DNA from: an uncultured Kiritimatiellota bacterium
GTDB lineage: Bacteria; Verrucomicrobiota; Kiritimatiellia; RFP12; DVOR01
Length of the DNA: 64,000 nucleotides
Reading direction: 5' to 3'
Assembly (NCBI GenBank): GCA_944391055.1
Contig: CALXSF010000006.1
Location: forward strand, 101,477 to 165,476
Shown here one piece after another: positions 1 to 7,800 of the stretch. The translations under genes and the position numbers were made by a program. Each line of letters begins with the position of its first letter. The stretch's first letter is position 1. The notes beneath the pieces were generated by a model. It ran no database searches. It was given only the letters and a program-made list of their open reading frames with translations, and was not told where the DNA came from.

Positions 1-2
1 AT

Positions 3-182
3 GGCCGCGAGCGCGTCGCCATCGAGCTGCCTCTTTTCCCGAACCGGCAGGCTGCACTTGACTACCTGCACCAGGCGCAAGTCCACGCCCTTGATGAGAC
101 GTGGGAAGGCTTCGACACGGCCAGCCGACACTGGCCCTACGACGACGCATGGATGGAACGCCTGCGCAAGATGGGGCTGTGA
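3..182 (+). CDS. C-terminal end of an unrecognised protein (5' end outside window)
   Basis: An open frame enters from the left edge and stops with TGA at 180-182, giving the last 59 residues of a protein. Its residue mix looks like real protein (aromatic, acidic and basic residues, ending in RLRKMGL) rather than the Arg/Ala/Pro-rich text of non-coding frames in this GC-rich DNA. I do not recognise the family. The stop overlaps an ATG (ATGA at 182), so it may be coupled to what follows. By its position next to a mobile-type gene and a tRNA 3' end it could be cargo of an integrated element, but that is inference. Confidence 0.5.
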   Translation, partial: GRERVAIELPLFPNRQAALDYLHQAQVHALDETWEGFDTASRHWPYDDAWMERLRKMGL

Positions 183-325
183 TGACCGCCCGCGATGCGC
201 TGCACGTGATCCTCGGGGCCGTCGTCGCCACCTGCTTGGTGTGCTGGCGCCTCCACGGCAAGGTTGAGGACGAACGCGCCGCCTGCCCCTTCCCGCACCC
301 AGCCCGAACCGAAAGGACACCCGCC

Positions 326-655
326 ATGTGGCTCTTCTGCAAATCCGGCTTCTTCTCCGCCGTCCGACACTGGGACGACCCGGGCACCATCCACCTGCGC
401 GCCCGCTTCCGCGGCGACCTTGAGCGTCTCTGCGCCGCCCACGGCCTCGACGCGCGCGCCATCGCCGAGACGCCCGGGGGCGACTACCGCTTCCGGATGG
501 ACCTGCCGCAGGCCGACTGGGCGCGCGTCGCCGCCGAGGAGGCGCAGGCCATCGACTACGCCAACTTCAAGGCCGCCGTCCACGACGGCACCGCGCGCGA
601 CGACGCCTACCTCGCCGCCTGGGCCGCCCTCCGCCACGCGCAGGGCTCCCGCTGA
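326..655 (+). CDS. Small hypothetical protein of a type common in mobile elements
   Basis: Codes for 109 residues starting MWLFCKSGFFSAV. I chose the ATG at 326 because GAAAGGA lies at 311-317, nine bases upstream. The frame is open back to another ATG at 182, which would add 48 residues that start hydrophobic and then look like random GC-rich text, so I treat that start as unlikely. Short proteins that begin with an aromatic FFSAV-like strand and end with a YANFK-x-AV and Y-x-x-W pattern are, from memory, widespread in actinobacterial genomes, phages and integrative elements, with no known function. It sits directly beside the 3' end of tRNA-Val. The family assignment is from memory of the pattern only. 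Confidence 0.6.
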   Translation: MWLFCKSGFFSAVRHWDDPGTIHLRARFRGDLERLCAAHGLDARAIAETPGGDYRFRMDLPQADWARVAAEEAQAIDYANFKAAVHDGTARDDAYLAAWAALRHAQGSR

Positions 656-693
656 TCGCGCCGCCTTGCGTCGGGGGCGGCGCGGGGGAAAGA

Positions 694-725
694 AAACCCG
701 CGGGGGCGGCCGTCCCCGCGGGTTT
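694..725 (-). terminator. Hairpin terminator after tRNA-Val
   Basis: A perfect 12-bp inverted repeat (AAACCCGCGGGG, 694-705 paired with 714-725) around an 8-base loop. Read on the minus strand it is followed by TTTTCTTT, so it is best placed as the intrinsic terminator of the tRNA-Val transcript. It may also stop the plus-strand gene ending at 655, where the tail is only TTT. Confidence 0.7.
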
Positions 726-729
726 CGGA

Positions 730-806
730 TGGTGGGCGGTGGCGGACTCGAACCGCCGACGGCCTGAGTGTAAATCAGGAACTCTAACCGACTGAGTTAA
801 CCGCCC
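730..806 (-). tRNA. tRNA-Val (anticodon UAC)
   Basis: The reverse complement folds as a complete 77-base tRNA: acceptor GGGCGGT/ACCGCCC, D stem ACTC/GAGT, anticodon stem CCTGA/TCAGG around the loop TTTACAC (anticodon TAC), a 5-base variable loop, T stem GGCGG/CCGCC with TTCGAGT loop, discriminator A and an encoded CCA at 730-732. UAC reads GUA and, with modification, other Val codons. Its 3' end faces the mobile-type gene at 326-655, the usual geometry for element insertion at tRNA genes. Confidence 0.95.
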
Positions 807-816
807 GGGGAAAGGT

Positions 817-1779
817 TCAGTCGAGCCCGACGGCGCGGCGGGCGGCGGCCAGGGTTTGGCGGGCGACGGCGCGGGCGCGCTCGGCCCCGGCGCGGAGCGC
901 GGCCTCGACCTCCTCGGGGTGGGCGGCGAGGGCCGCGCGGCGTTCGCGGAAGGGGGCCATCTTGCGCTGGTAGATCTCGAAGAGTGCCTTTTTGGCGTGG
1001 CCGTAGCCGTAGCCGCCGCGGAGGTAGTTCTGGCGCATGGCCTCGGTCTCGGCCTCGTCGGCGAAGAGGCGGTAGAGGGCGAAGACGCGGCAGGCGTCGG
1101 GGTCTTTGGGGGCCTCGAGGGGGGTGGAGTCGGTGGCGATGCGCATGATCTTGGCCTTGACCTCCTTGGGGTCGTCGAAGAGGCCGATGGTGTTGCCGTA
1201 GCTCTTGGACATCTTCTGGCCGTCGAGCCCGGGGATGACGGCGACGGTCTCGGCGATGCGCGGTTGGGGCAGCTTGAAGACCTCGCCGAAGGTCTGGTTG
1301 AACTTGGCGGCGATGTCGCGCGTGACCTCGACGTGCTGCTTTTGGTCGCGCCCCACGGGCACCTCGTCGCTTTGGTAGAGGAGGATGTCCGCGGCCATGA
1401 GCACCGGGTAGGCGAAGAGGCCGTGGCTGGCGGGGAGGCCGCGCGCGAGCTTGTCCTTGTAGGAGTGGCACCGTTCGAGCAGGCCCATGGGGGTGACGAC
1501 GGAGAGGAGCCAGGCTAGCTCGTGGACCTCCGGCACGTCGGCCTGGCGGAAGAGGCAGGCCTTGGCCGGGTCGAGCCCGCACGCCAGGAAGTCCAGCGCC
1601 ACGTCGCGCGTGGCCTGGCGGAGCGCGGCGGCGTCGTGGACGGTGGTGAGCGCGTGGTACTGCGCCACGAAGACGAACGTCTCCCCCTGCGCCTGGGTGT
1701 CGATGATGGGTTTCATGGCGCCGAAGTAGTTGCCCCAGTGCAACTGGCCGGAGGGCTGGACGCCCGTCAAAATCCTCAT
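817..1779 (-). CDS. trpS: Tryptophan--tRNA ligase
   Basis: Class I aminoacyl-tRNA synthetase that charges tRNA-Trp in the cytosol. The 320-residue product has the N-terminal HIGH-type motif as PSGQLHWGN (residues 9-17) and the KMSKS loop as GQKMSKSYGN near residue 196; length fits bacterial TrpS (about 330). The ATG at 1779 is preceded by AAGGAG at the right distance, so longer in-frame extensions upstream are rejected. An extended -10 element lies at 1802-1810, giving a short leader. It sits between tRNA-Val and an unknown gene with no evident functional link. Confidence 0.97.
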   Translation of the reverse strand: MRILTGVQPSGQLHWGNYFGAMKPIIDTQAQGETFVFVAQYHALTTVHDAAALRQATRDVALDFLACGLDPAKACLFRQADVPEVHELAWLLSVVTPMGLLERCHSYKDKLARGLPASHGLFAYPVLMAADILLYQSDEVPVGRDQKQHVEVTRDIAAKFNQTFGEVFKLPQPRIAETVAVIPGLDGQKMSKSYGNTIGLFDDPKEVKAKIMRIATDSTPLEAPKDPDACRVFALYRLFADEAETEAMRQNYLRGGYGYGHAKKALFEIYQRKMAPFRERRAALAAHPEEVEAALRAGAERARAVARQTLAAARRAVGLD

Positions 1780-1801
1780 GTCGGAACTCCTTTTGCCCGC
1801 C

Positions 1802-1810
1802 ATTATAGCA
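1802..1810 (-). promoter_or_regulatory. Extended -10 element for trpS
   Basis: Minus-strand TGC followed by TATAAT, 22 bases upstream of the trpS ATG, with a Shine-Dalgarno site in between. No good -35 hexamer is visible, as expected for an extended -10 promoter. Confidence 0.65.
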
Positions 1811-1855
1811 TAGCGCGGGGCGCCCCGGGGGTGTTTTTCCCGTGCGCGGGCGGGG

Positions 1856-3934
1856 TCAGGCCTTGACGAAGACGTCGCGGACGGCGTCCATGAAGCGTTC
1901 GCGGAGGGCGGGGAGGGTCTCGGCGGCGCGGGAGAGGGCCCAGAGGGCGAAGTCGAGCTTGGGGCGGAAGGCGTAGCGCGGGGGGAGGCGGGGGTCGAAG
2001 GCGTCGAAGTCGCGGCGGTCACGGAGGTAGGCCCAGTGCATGGCCTCGGTCTTGCGCTCGAAGCCGTCGAAGAAGGCGGAGGCGCATTCGTTGAGGGTGC
2101 AGGCCTCCTTGTGGGCGCCCCAGTAGTCGCCGAGGGCGAGGGCGTAGGCGCGGATGTGGAAGCGGTGGGCGTCGCGGAGGTTGGCCTCGTCCTGGGCGAG
2201 GCTGGGCCAGCCGAGGGTGCCGCGGATGGAGCAGACCTGGACGTGGGCGGGCATCTGGCGGTGGAGGAAGGGGTCGTAGACGAACTGGAAGATCTCCTTG
2301 CCGATGCCGAAGCGCGGGGTGGGCGGGTCGCCGGGGAGGTACTTCTTGGCGGCCATGTTCTGGGCGGCGGCCGAGCCGTAGAGCCCGGCGAGGGCGAGGA
2401 CGACGGCGGGCTCCTCGGGGGAGCGCGGGTTCTGCGGGTTGCAGCGGAAGAGGGCGGGGGCGATGGCCTCGAGGGGGTCGCCGGGGGAGCGGGTGCGCAG
2501 GAAGTAGGGGAAGCGGTCGGCGGCGCCCTCGGGCGGGGCGAGGAGCTGGAAGACGGGATAGTCGGCGCCGAGGGCGCGGAAGACGTTGGCGCGGACGAGG
2601 AGGTAGTCGGCGTAGCCGGGGCGGAGGGAGCCGAGGCGCTTCTGGATGAAGGAGACGGGCACGGGGGTGCGGTCGGTCTTGAGGACGATCTCGCGGGTCT
2701 GCGCGGCGCCGGAGGCGAGGCTCTTGGTGGAGCGGACGTCGTAGACGTTGAGGTATTGCGGGGTCTCGTTGTGGGAGAGGCGGCGCATGACGTGGCGGAC
2801 GACGGCGAGGGTGCGCGCGTCGGCGCCGGGGTGGGGGGTGGGGACGCCGGCCTGGAAGGTGACGCCGGGGAGGGCGACGCGGCGGGCGTCGAAGTCGAGC
2901 GGCGCGTCGGCGCCGGGCGCGTCGTCGTTGAGGCAGGCGTAGAGGGCCAGGACGGCGCGGTCGGCGGCGGGGTCGGCGAAGGCCGGGTCGCGCAGGAGCC
3001 GGCGGAAGAGGAGGGCCAGGCCGGCGAGGGTGTCGGCCACGTCGCGCGCGTCCATGCGCCCGAGGGTGACGCCCTCGAGGAGGCGCTCGAGGGCGGGGAC
3101 GAGGAGGCGCTGGGCGTCGGCGCGGGGGATGCCGAAGAACTCCAGGGCGTTGCGCCCGGCGTTGCCCTTGGCGCGGCGGAGGGCCGACTGGCTCTCGCCG
3201 GGGGCGAGGGCGGCCCATTCGCGCAGGCAGGCGAGCACCTGGGCGGGGTCCTCGGCGGCGAGGGCGGCGATGCGCGCGAACTCGGCGTAGGTGAGCCAGT
3301 GGACGCCGCGGAGGCTGACGAGGTAGTGCGCGGCGGTGTCCACGCGCAGCCAGGCGTGGGCCACCTGCCGGCGCATCTCGGCGATGGTGTAGACGCGCGG
3401 GCGGATGCGCCAGACCTGCCCCAGCGGCTCGGCGTAGGCCAGGGCCTCGGGGGTGCGCTCGCAGAAGGCCACTTCGTCGAGGCCGAAGCCGTGGGCCTGG
3501 AGCCAGCGGTCGGCCTCGGCCAGCAGGGCGAAGTCGGCGTCGCGCTGGTGCAGCTCGACGGTGCGGGTGGAGACGTTGGCCAGGGCCACGCGCCGCAGGA
3601 GCGTCTCCGAGCGGCGCGCGCGCGGCAGGCGGCAAAGGTCGCCCAGCGCCCCGGAGAAGAGCGGGGTGAGCACCGTGCCGAAGTGGCCCGTGGCCAGCGC
3701 GCAGAGCATCCCGCGCCGCCCCGAGCGCAGGTCCGCGCGCCGGATGAGCATCAGCAGCCGCCGCCGCTCCTCCTTCGCCGCGCGCCCGCCGCGCTGGATG
3801 AGGAAACGGTCGTCGCCCACGGCGTAGAGGTTGAAGACGCGCCGCTTGGCGGCGGACTCCGCCTCGAGGACGGCGAGGCGCCGGCCCTCTTTGCGGGCTT
3901 GGTCGATGAGGCGTTGGAAGGCGCAGGGTGCCAT
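1856..3934 (-). CDS. Unrecognised 692-residue protein
   Basis: I do not recognise the family. The ATG at 3934 has AAGGAG seven to eight bases upstream, fixing the start. The product is soluble-looking, without signal peptide or membrane segments. The first ~350 residues are rich in Leu, Ala and Arg and look helical. The last ~300 are richer in aromatics and polar residues and hold the distinctive strings SHNETPQYLNVYDVRSTK, GIGKEIFQFVYDP and QVCSIRGTLGWP, which suggest a compact enzyme-like domain. A kinase-like fold crossed my mind but no catalytic loop can be defended. It is transcribed alone from TGCTAGACT at 3961-3969, divergent from the HAD gene, and ends 76 bases before trpS. Confidence 0.8.
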   Translation of the reverse strand: MAPCAFQRLIDQARKEGRRLAVLEAESAAKRRVFNLYAVGDDRFLIQRGGRAAKEERRRLLMLIRRADLRSGRRGMLCALATGHFGTVLTPLFSGALGDLCRLPRARRSETLLRRVALANVSTRTVELHQRDADFALLAEADRWLQAHGFGLDEVAFCERTPEALAYAEPLGQVWRIRPRVYTIAEMRRQVAHAWLRVDTAAHYLVSLRGVHWLTYAEFARIAALAAEDPAQVLACLREWAALAPGESQSALRRAKGNAGRNALEFFGIPRADAQRLLVPALERLLEGVTLGRMDARDVADTLAGLALLFRRLLRDPAFADPAADRAVLALYACLNDDAPGADAPLDFDARRVALPGVTFQAGVPTPHPGADARTLAVVRHVMRRLSHNETPQYLNVYDVRSTKSLASGAAQTREIVLKTDRTPVPVSFIQKRLGSLRPGYADYLLVRANVFRALGADYPVFQLLAPPEGAADRFPYFLRTRSPGDPLEAIAPALFRCNPQNPRSPEEPAVVLALAGLYGSAAAQNMAAKKYLPGDPPTPRFGIGKEIFQFVYDPFLHRQMPAHVQVCSIRGTLGWPSLAQDEANLRDAHRFHIRAYALALGDYWGAHKEACTLNECASAFFDGFERKTEAMHWAYLRDRRDFDAFDPRLPPRYAFRPKLDFALWALSRAAETLPALRERFMDAVRDVFVKA

Positions 3935-3960
3935 AAGCCGTTCTCCTTGTGGTTGGGGAT

Positions 3961-3969
3961 AGTCTAGCA
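3961..3969 (-). promoter_or_regulatory. Extended -10 element for the 692-residue gene
   Basis: Minus-strand TGC-TAGACT, 26 bases upstream of the ATG at 3934, which has its own AAGGAG site. It is one of a divergent pair with the plus-strand element at 3982-3990. Confidence 0.5.
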
Positions 3970-3981
3970 CGTCCGCCGGTT

Positions 3982-3990
3982 TGGTACAAT
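3982..3990 (+). promoter_or_regulatory. Extended -10 element, leaderless spacing, for the HAD gene
   Basis: TGG-TACAAT ends six bases before the ATG at 3997. No Shine-Dalgarno site fits between them, so transcription would start at or next to the start codon. Confidence 0.55.
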
Positions 3991-3996
3991 CCGCGC

Positions 3997-4821
3997 ATGG
4001 ACATTCGCCTGGTCGTGACGGACATGGACGGGACGCTGCTCGACGGCGCGCGGCGCCTGCCCCGCCGCTTCGGCGCGCTGGTGCGGGGCCTGGCCGGGCG
4101 CGGCGTGGGCTGGGCTATCGCCAGCGGGCGGCAGCTGGCCAATCTCCGCGCCCAGTTCGACCCCATCGGCGCGCCGGTGGCGCTCATCGCCGAGAACGGC
4201 GCGTTGGCGGCGGAGCCCGGCGCGGCGCGCCCCTTCTTCGAGGATCTGACCCCGGCGGCCTTCTTCGTCGACGTGCTCCGCGAGGCCCTCGCCACCCCGG
4301 GCGCCACCCCCGTGCTCTGCGGCGCCGACCGCGCGTGGGTGGGCGACGCGCACCCCGGGGACTGGCCGGAGATCGGGCAGTTCTTCGCCGTCCGCGAGCC
4401 GTGGCACGCGCTGGGCGAGGTGTTGGGCCTGCGCGTCTGCAAGGTGGCCGTCTTCCATCCACGCGCCGCCGAGGCGCTCTTCCCGCGTCTGTCGCCGCTG
4501 GGCTCCCCCGGCCTGCGCGTGATCCTCTCCGGGCCGCAGTGGGTGGACGTCCAGCCCGCGCGGATCGACAAGGCCAACGCCCTGCGCGCCCTGCTCGCCC
4601 GCCGCGGCCTCCGCCCGGAACAGGCCATCGTCTTCGGCGACTACCTGAATGACGCCGGGATGATGGCCGTCGGCGCGCGCGCCGTGGCGATGGGCAACGC
4701 GCACCCGGCGCTCCGCGCGCGCTGCGCCGAGGTCGCGCCCCCCAACACCGAGAACGGCGTCCTCCGCCACCTGCGCGCGCTCGGGTTGCTGCGCCATCCG
4801 CGCGGGGCGCCGTTGTGTTAG
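3997..4821 (+). CDS. HAD-family hydrolase, Cof type
   Basis: A 274-residue phosphatase of the haloacid dehalogenase superfamily, Cof/YidA-like subgroup, which usually removes phosphate from sugar phosphates or flavin nucleotides; the substrate here is unknown. Motif I is DMDGTLLDG at residues 9-17 with the nucleophile Asp9 and acid/base Asp11. Motif IV is GDYLNDAGMM near residue 215. The long cap between them fits the C2-cap Cof family. The ATG at 3997 is chosen because motif I then falls at the usual place; an upstream in-frame extension crosses the promoter. No Shine-Dalgarno site is present, matching the leaderless promoter arrangement. Confidence 0.9.
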   Translation: MDIRLVVTDMDGTLLDGARRLPRRFGALVRGLAGRGVGWAIASGRQLANLRAQFDPIGAPVALIAENGALAAEPGAARPFFEDLTPAAFFVDVLREALATPGATPVLCGADRAWVGDAHPGDWPEIGQFFAVREPWHALGEVLGLRVCKVAVFHPRAAEALFPRLSPLGSPGLRVILSGPQWVDVQPARIDKANALRALLARRGLRPEQAIVFGDYLNDAGMMAVGARAVAMGNAHPALRARCAEVAPPNTENGVLRHLRALGLLRHPRGAPLC

Positions 4822-4824
4822 ACT
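4816..4824 (+). promoter_or_regulatory. Extended -10 element for the macroglobulin gene
   Basis: TGT-TAGACT overlaps the last codons of the HAD gene and lies 21 bases upstream of the ATG at 4846, which has AAAGGAG at 4833-4839. Confidence 0.45.
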
Positions 4825-4845
4825 GTGGCTTGAAAGGAGCGTGCG

Positions 4846-7800
4846 ATGAGACGGTTTGCGTGTTGGCTGCTGGCGGTGGCGTTGGGCGCGAGGGCCTTGG
4901 CGGGGTGGGAGGCCGAGCTGGCCGCGGAGCCGGGGCGCCAAAAGCGCGACGACCGCGTCTTCCAGACGCTTGACCGGCTCTTCCGGATGGAGCGCGAGGC
5001 GGACGTCGCCGACAGACCTTACCTTTCTTTGTATGCGACCTTGGTGCTGGCGCGGGCGCGGTGGCAGTTCCGCTGGGGCGAGGCGGGTGCCGAGCCCCCC
5101 GACCCCGCGGCGGGGCCTTGCCAGGCGTGGAGCGTGGCGGAGGCGACGGCGCTGCTGGAGGCGCGCGCGAAGGCTGCCTTGGCGGAGGCGCCGCGCTACG
5201 CCGCCACCCCCGCCGCGCCCTTCCTCTCGGCCACGCGGCGCGACCCCGACGCCTGGGACTCCTCCGCGCTGGCGGTGCTTTGGCAGAACGTCCTCTCCGA
5301 CTGGGGGCCGGAGGCGCGCGCCCAAGCGCGGGAGACGACCCTGAAGGCGGCGCGGGCGGTGGGCGACGACGCGCTGGAGGGGACGCTGCGCGTCGCGGCG
5401 ATCCTGGACGGGACGCCCCCCGGCGCGGGGCGCGAGGCGGCCCTGCGGGCGTTGGACGCGCGGCGCGTCTGGCCGGGGGACGTGCGCGCGCTGATCCTGA
5501 AGTGCCGCGCGGAGGCGTCGGCGGGGGAGGAGGGCAAGGACGCCGCCGCGGACTCCGAGCGGCAGGTCGGGCGGCTGCGCCTGTTGATGGACGCGCGGGA
5601 CTTGGCGCGGGACCACGCCTTCAAGGCCCGCTTGCAGGAGGAGATCAACGCCATCCGCCAGGCGCGCGTGACGTTGGCCGACGTGCCGGCCCTGACGCCG
5701 CCGGGCGGGCCGACGCCGGCGAAGGTGCGTTACCGCAACACGCAGACGCTGGAGGCGCGGGTGGACGGCGGCGCGTGGGAGACGTTGGAGCTGCCGCAGC
5801 CGCTGCCCTACGTCTGGGCGGAGGCGGAAATCGCCCTGCCCGCGCTCGCGGAGGGGGAGCACAAGGTGGAGCTGCGCGTGCCGCAGCGCTTCCAAGGGCT
5901 GTGCCAGCCTCCCGTCGCCCTCACGGTGACGGCCTCGGAGATCGTCGCCGCGCAGGCGCATTCGGAGCCCTTCACCGTCTTTGTGGCGGCGAGCCGCACG
6001 GGGCGGCCGCTCGCGGGCGCGGAGGTGTCGGTGCTGGGGCAGACAAGGAAGACGGACGCGCTGGGCCTGGTGGCCTTCCCGGAGCTGCCGCGCCAACGAC
6101 CCGCCGCGCGCACGCCCCTGACGGTCTCTTGGGGGGAATGGACGCTGCGGACGGAGATCGCCCCGCCTTCCGAACCGTCGCCGCCGGAGGCGCGCCCCTT
6201 CTTCGCGGCGTTCGCCGACCGCGCGCTCTACCGCCCCGGCGAGACGGCGTGCTTCGAGATCGTCTGCCTGCGCCGCGACGCGGAGGGGCGGCCCGTCCCC
6301 GACCCCGACGCCGCGGGCACGCTTCGCGTGGTGGGGGCCGACGGCCGCAGGAAGACGCGCGAGCTGGCGTCCTTCCCCATCAAGCCCTCCGCCTCGGGGG
6401 CCTTCTCGGCGGAGGTGGCGATCCCGGAAGACTTCGTGGGCGAGCTTGTCGCCGAGGTGCCGGCGTGGCGGGCCTCGGAGCGGTTGGGCGCGGTGGCCGC
6501 GTTCAAGGCGCCGAACTTCGCCGTCACGCTGCGCCGCGCGAACGTCGGCGCGCCGCTCACGGAGCCTGTCCGTTTCGCGGGCACGGCCATTGATCTGGCG
6601 GGCGTGCCGCTCGTCGGCGCGGACGTGGCGTGGGAGGTGCGCGGGGCGGACGACCCTGTCAGGGGCAGGGCGACTGTGGGCGCGGACGGCGCCTTCGCCT
6701 TCGAGGCCGCCCTCCCGGAGGGCGAGGCGGGGTGCTTCGTCCAGGCCACCGCCGCCGTGCTCGACGCGAACGGCGAGCGGCAGGAGGCAAGCGTGGGCGC
6801 GTGGGCGCCGCGGTGGGGCTATGAGGTCGCGATCGAGCCCGCGCGGTGGGCCGTCGGGGGCGAGGCCTTCGACGTGCGGCTCTCCGCCGAGCGCGCGGTC
6901 TCGGGCGTCCTGGCCGTCCGCCGCGAGGGGTCGACGAACGATTGCGCGCGCGTGGCCTTCGCCCTGCGCGAGGCCGCGCCCGGCAAGGCCGAGGCCGCCG
7001 TGCCGCTGACGTTGCCGGGGGGGCGCTATGCGCTCACCGCCGAGGCCGGGCCCGTCACCAACGCCGCCTCCGTCCTCGTCCTTCCGTGCGACGGCGGGCT
7101 CGACGGCCTGCCGGACGCGCTTCTGCGCACGCGGCAACCCTCCGGGGAGCTCGTCGTCGGCGACACGCTGGAGGGCTTCGCCGCCGTCCGCGGCGGGGGG
7201 CCGGCCTTCCTGTCCGTGACGACGGGCAAGGGGCTTCGGAGCGTCATCTCGCTTGCCTCGCCCTTCTTCGCGCTGCCGGTGGAGGCCGACCTCGCGCCGA
7301 ACTTCGCCCTCACGGTCTATGGCTTCGACGGCGGCACGCTCCGCTCCGAGACGCTCAACGTCGCCGTCCGGCCGCCGCCGGGGCTGACGATCGAGGCCGT
7401 GCGCGTCGCCGAGACCGCCCGCCCCGGCTCCGCCCAGCGCTGGGTGCTGGCGGTGGACGACCCCGACGCCGAGCTTGTCGTTACGTGTTACGACCAGGCG
7501 CTCGACGCCCTCGCGCCGTATGCGTGGTATACCATTGCCGAACGTTTCCTGCGTGTGCGCTGGTGGTACGGCCTGGCGTCGGCATGGTTCGTCCCGCGCG
7601 CGTGGGTCACCGTGGCCGAGCCGTTGCCGTGGGACTTCTGCGGGCGCGCGGGCGGCGCCGTCGTGCCGTTGGCCCGCGCCGCCAACCTGGCCGTGGCGGA
7701 GGATGCCGCCGCCGAGGGGGCGCCGCCGGCCGCGCTGGCGAAAACGGCCGCCGGCGCCGCCGCGCCGGCGCCGCGCGTGCGCGCCGACTTCGCCAAGACC

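Noticed and set aside
182..655. A longer version of the mobile-type gene starting at ATG 182
   Set aside because: The ATG at 326 has a good Shine-Dalgarno site and a family-like N-terminus; the extra 48 residues are mostly Pro/Arg/Ala text.
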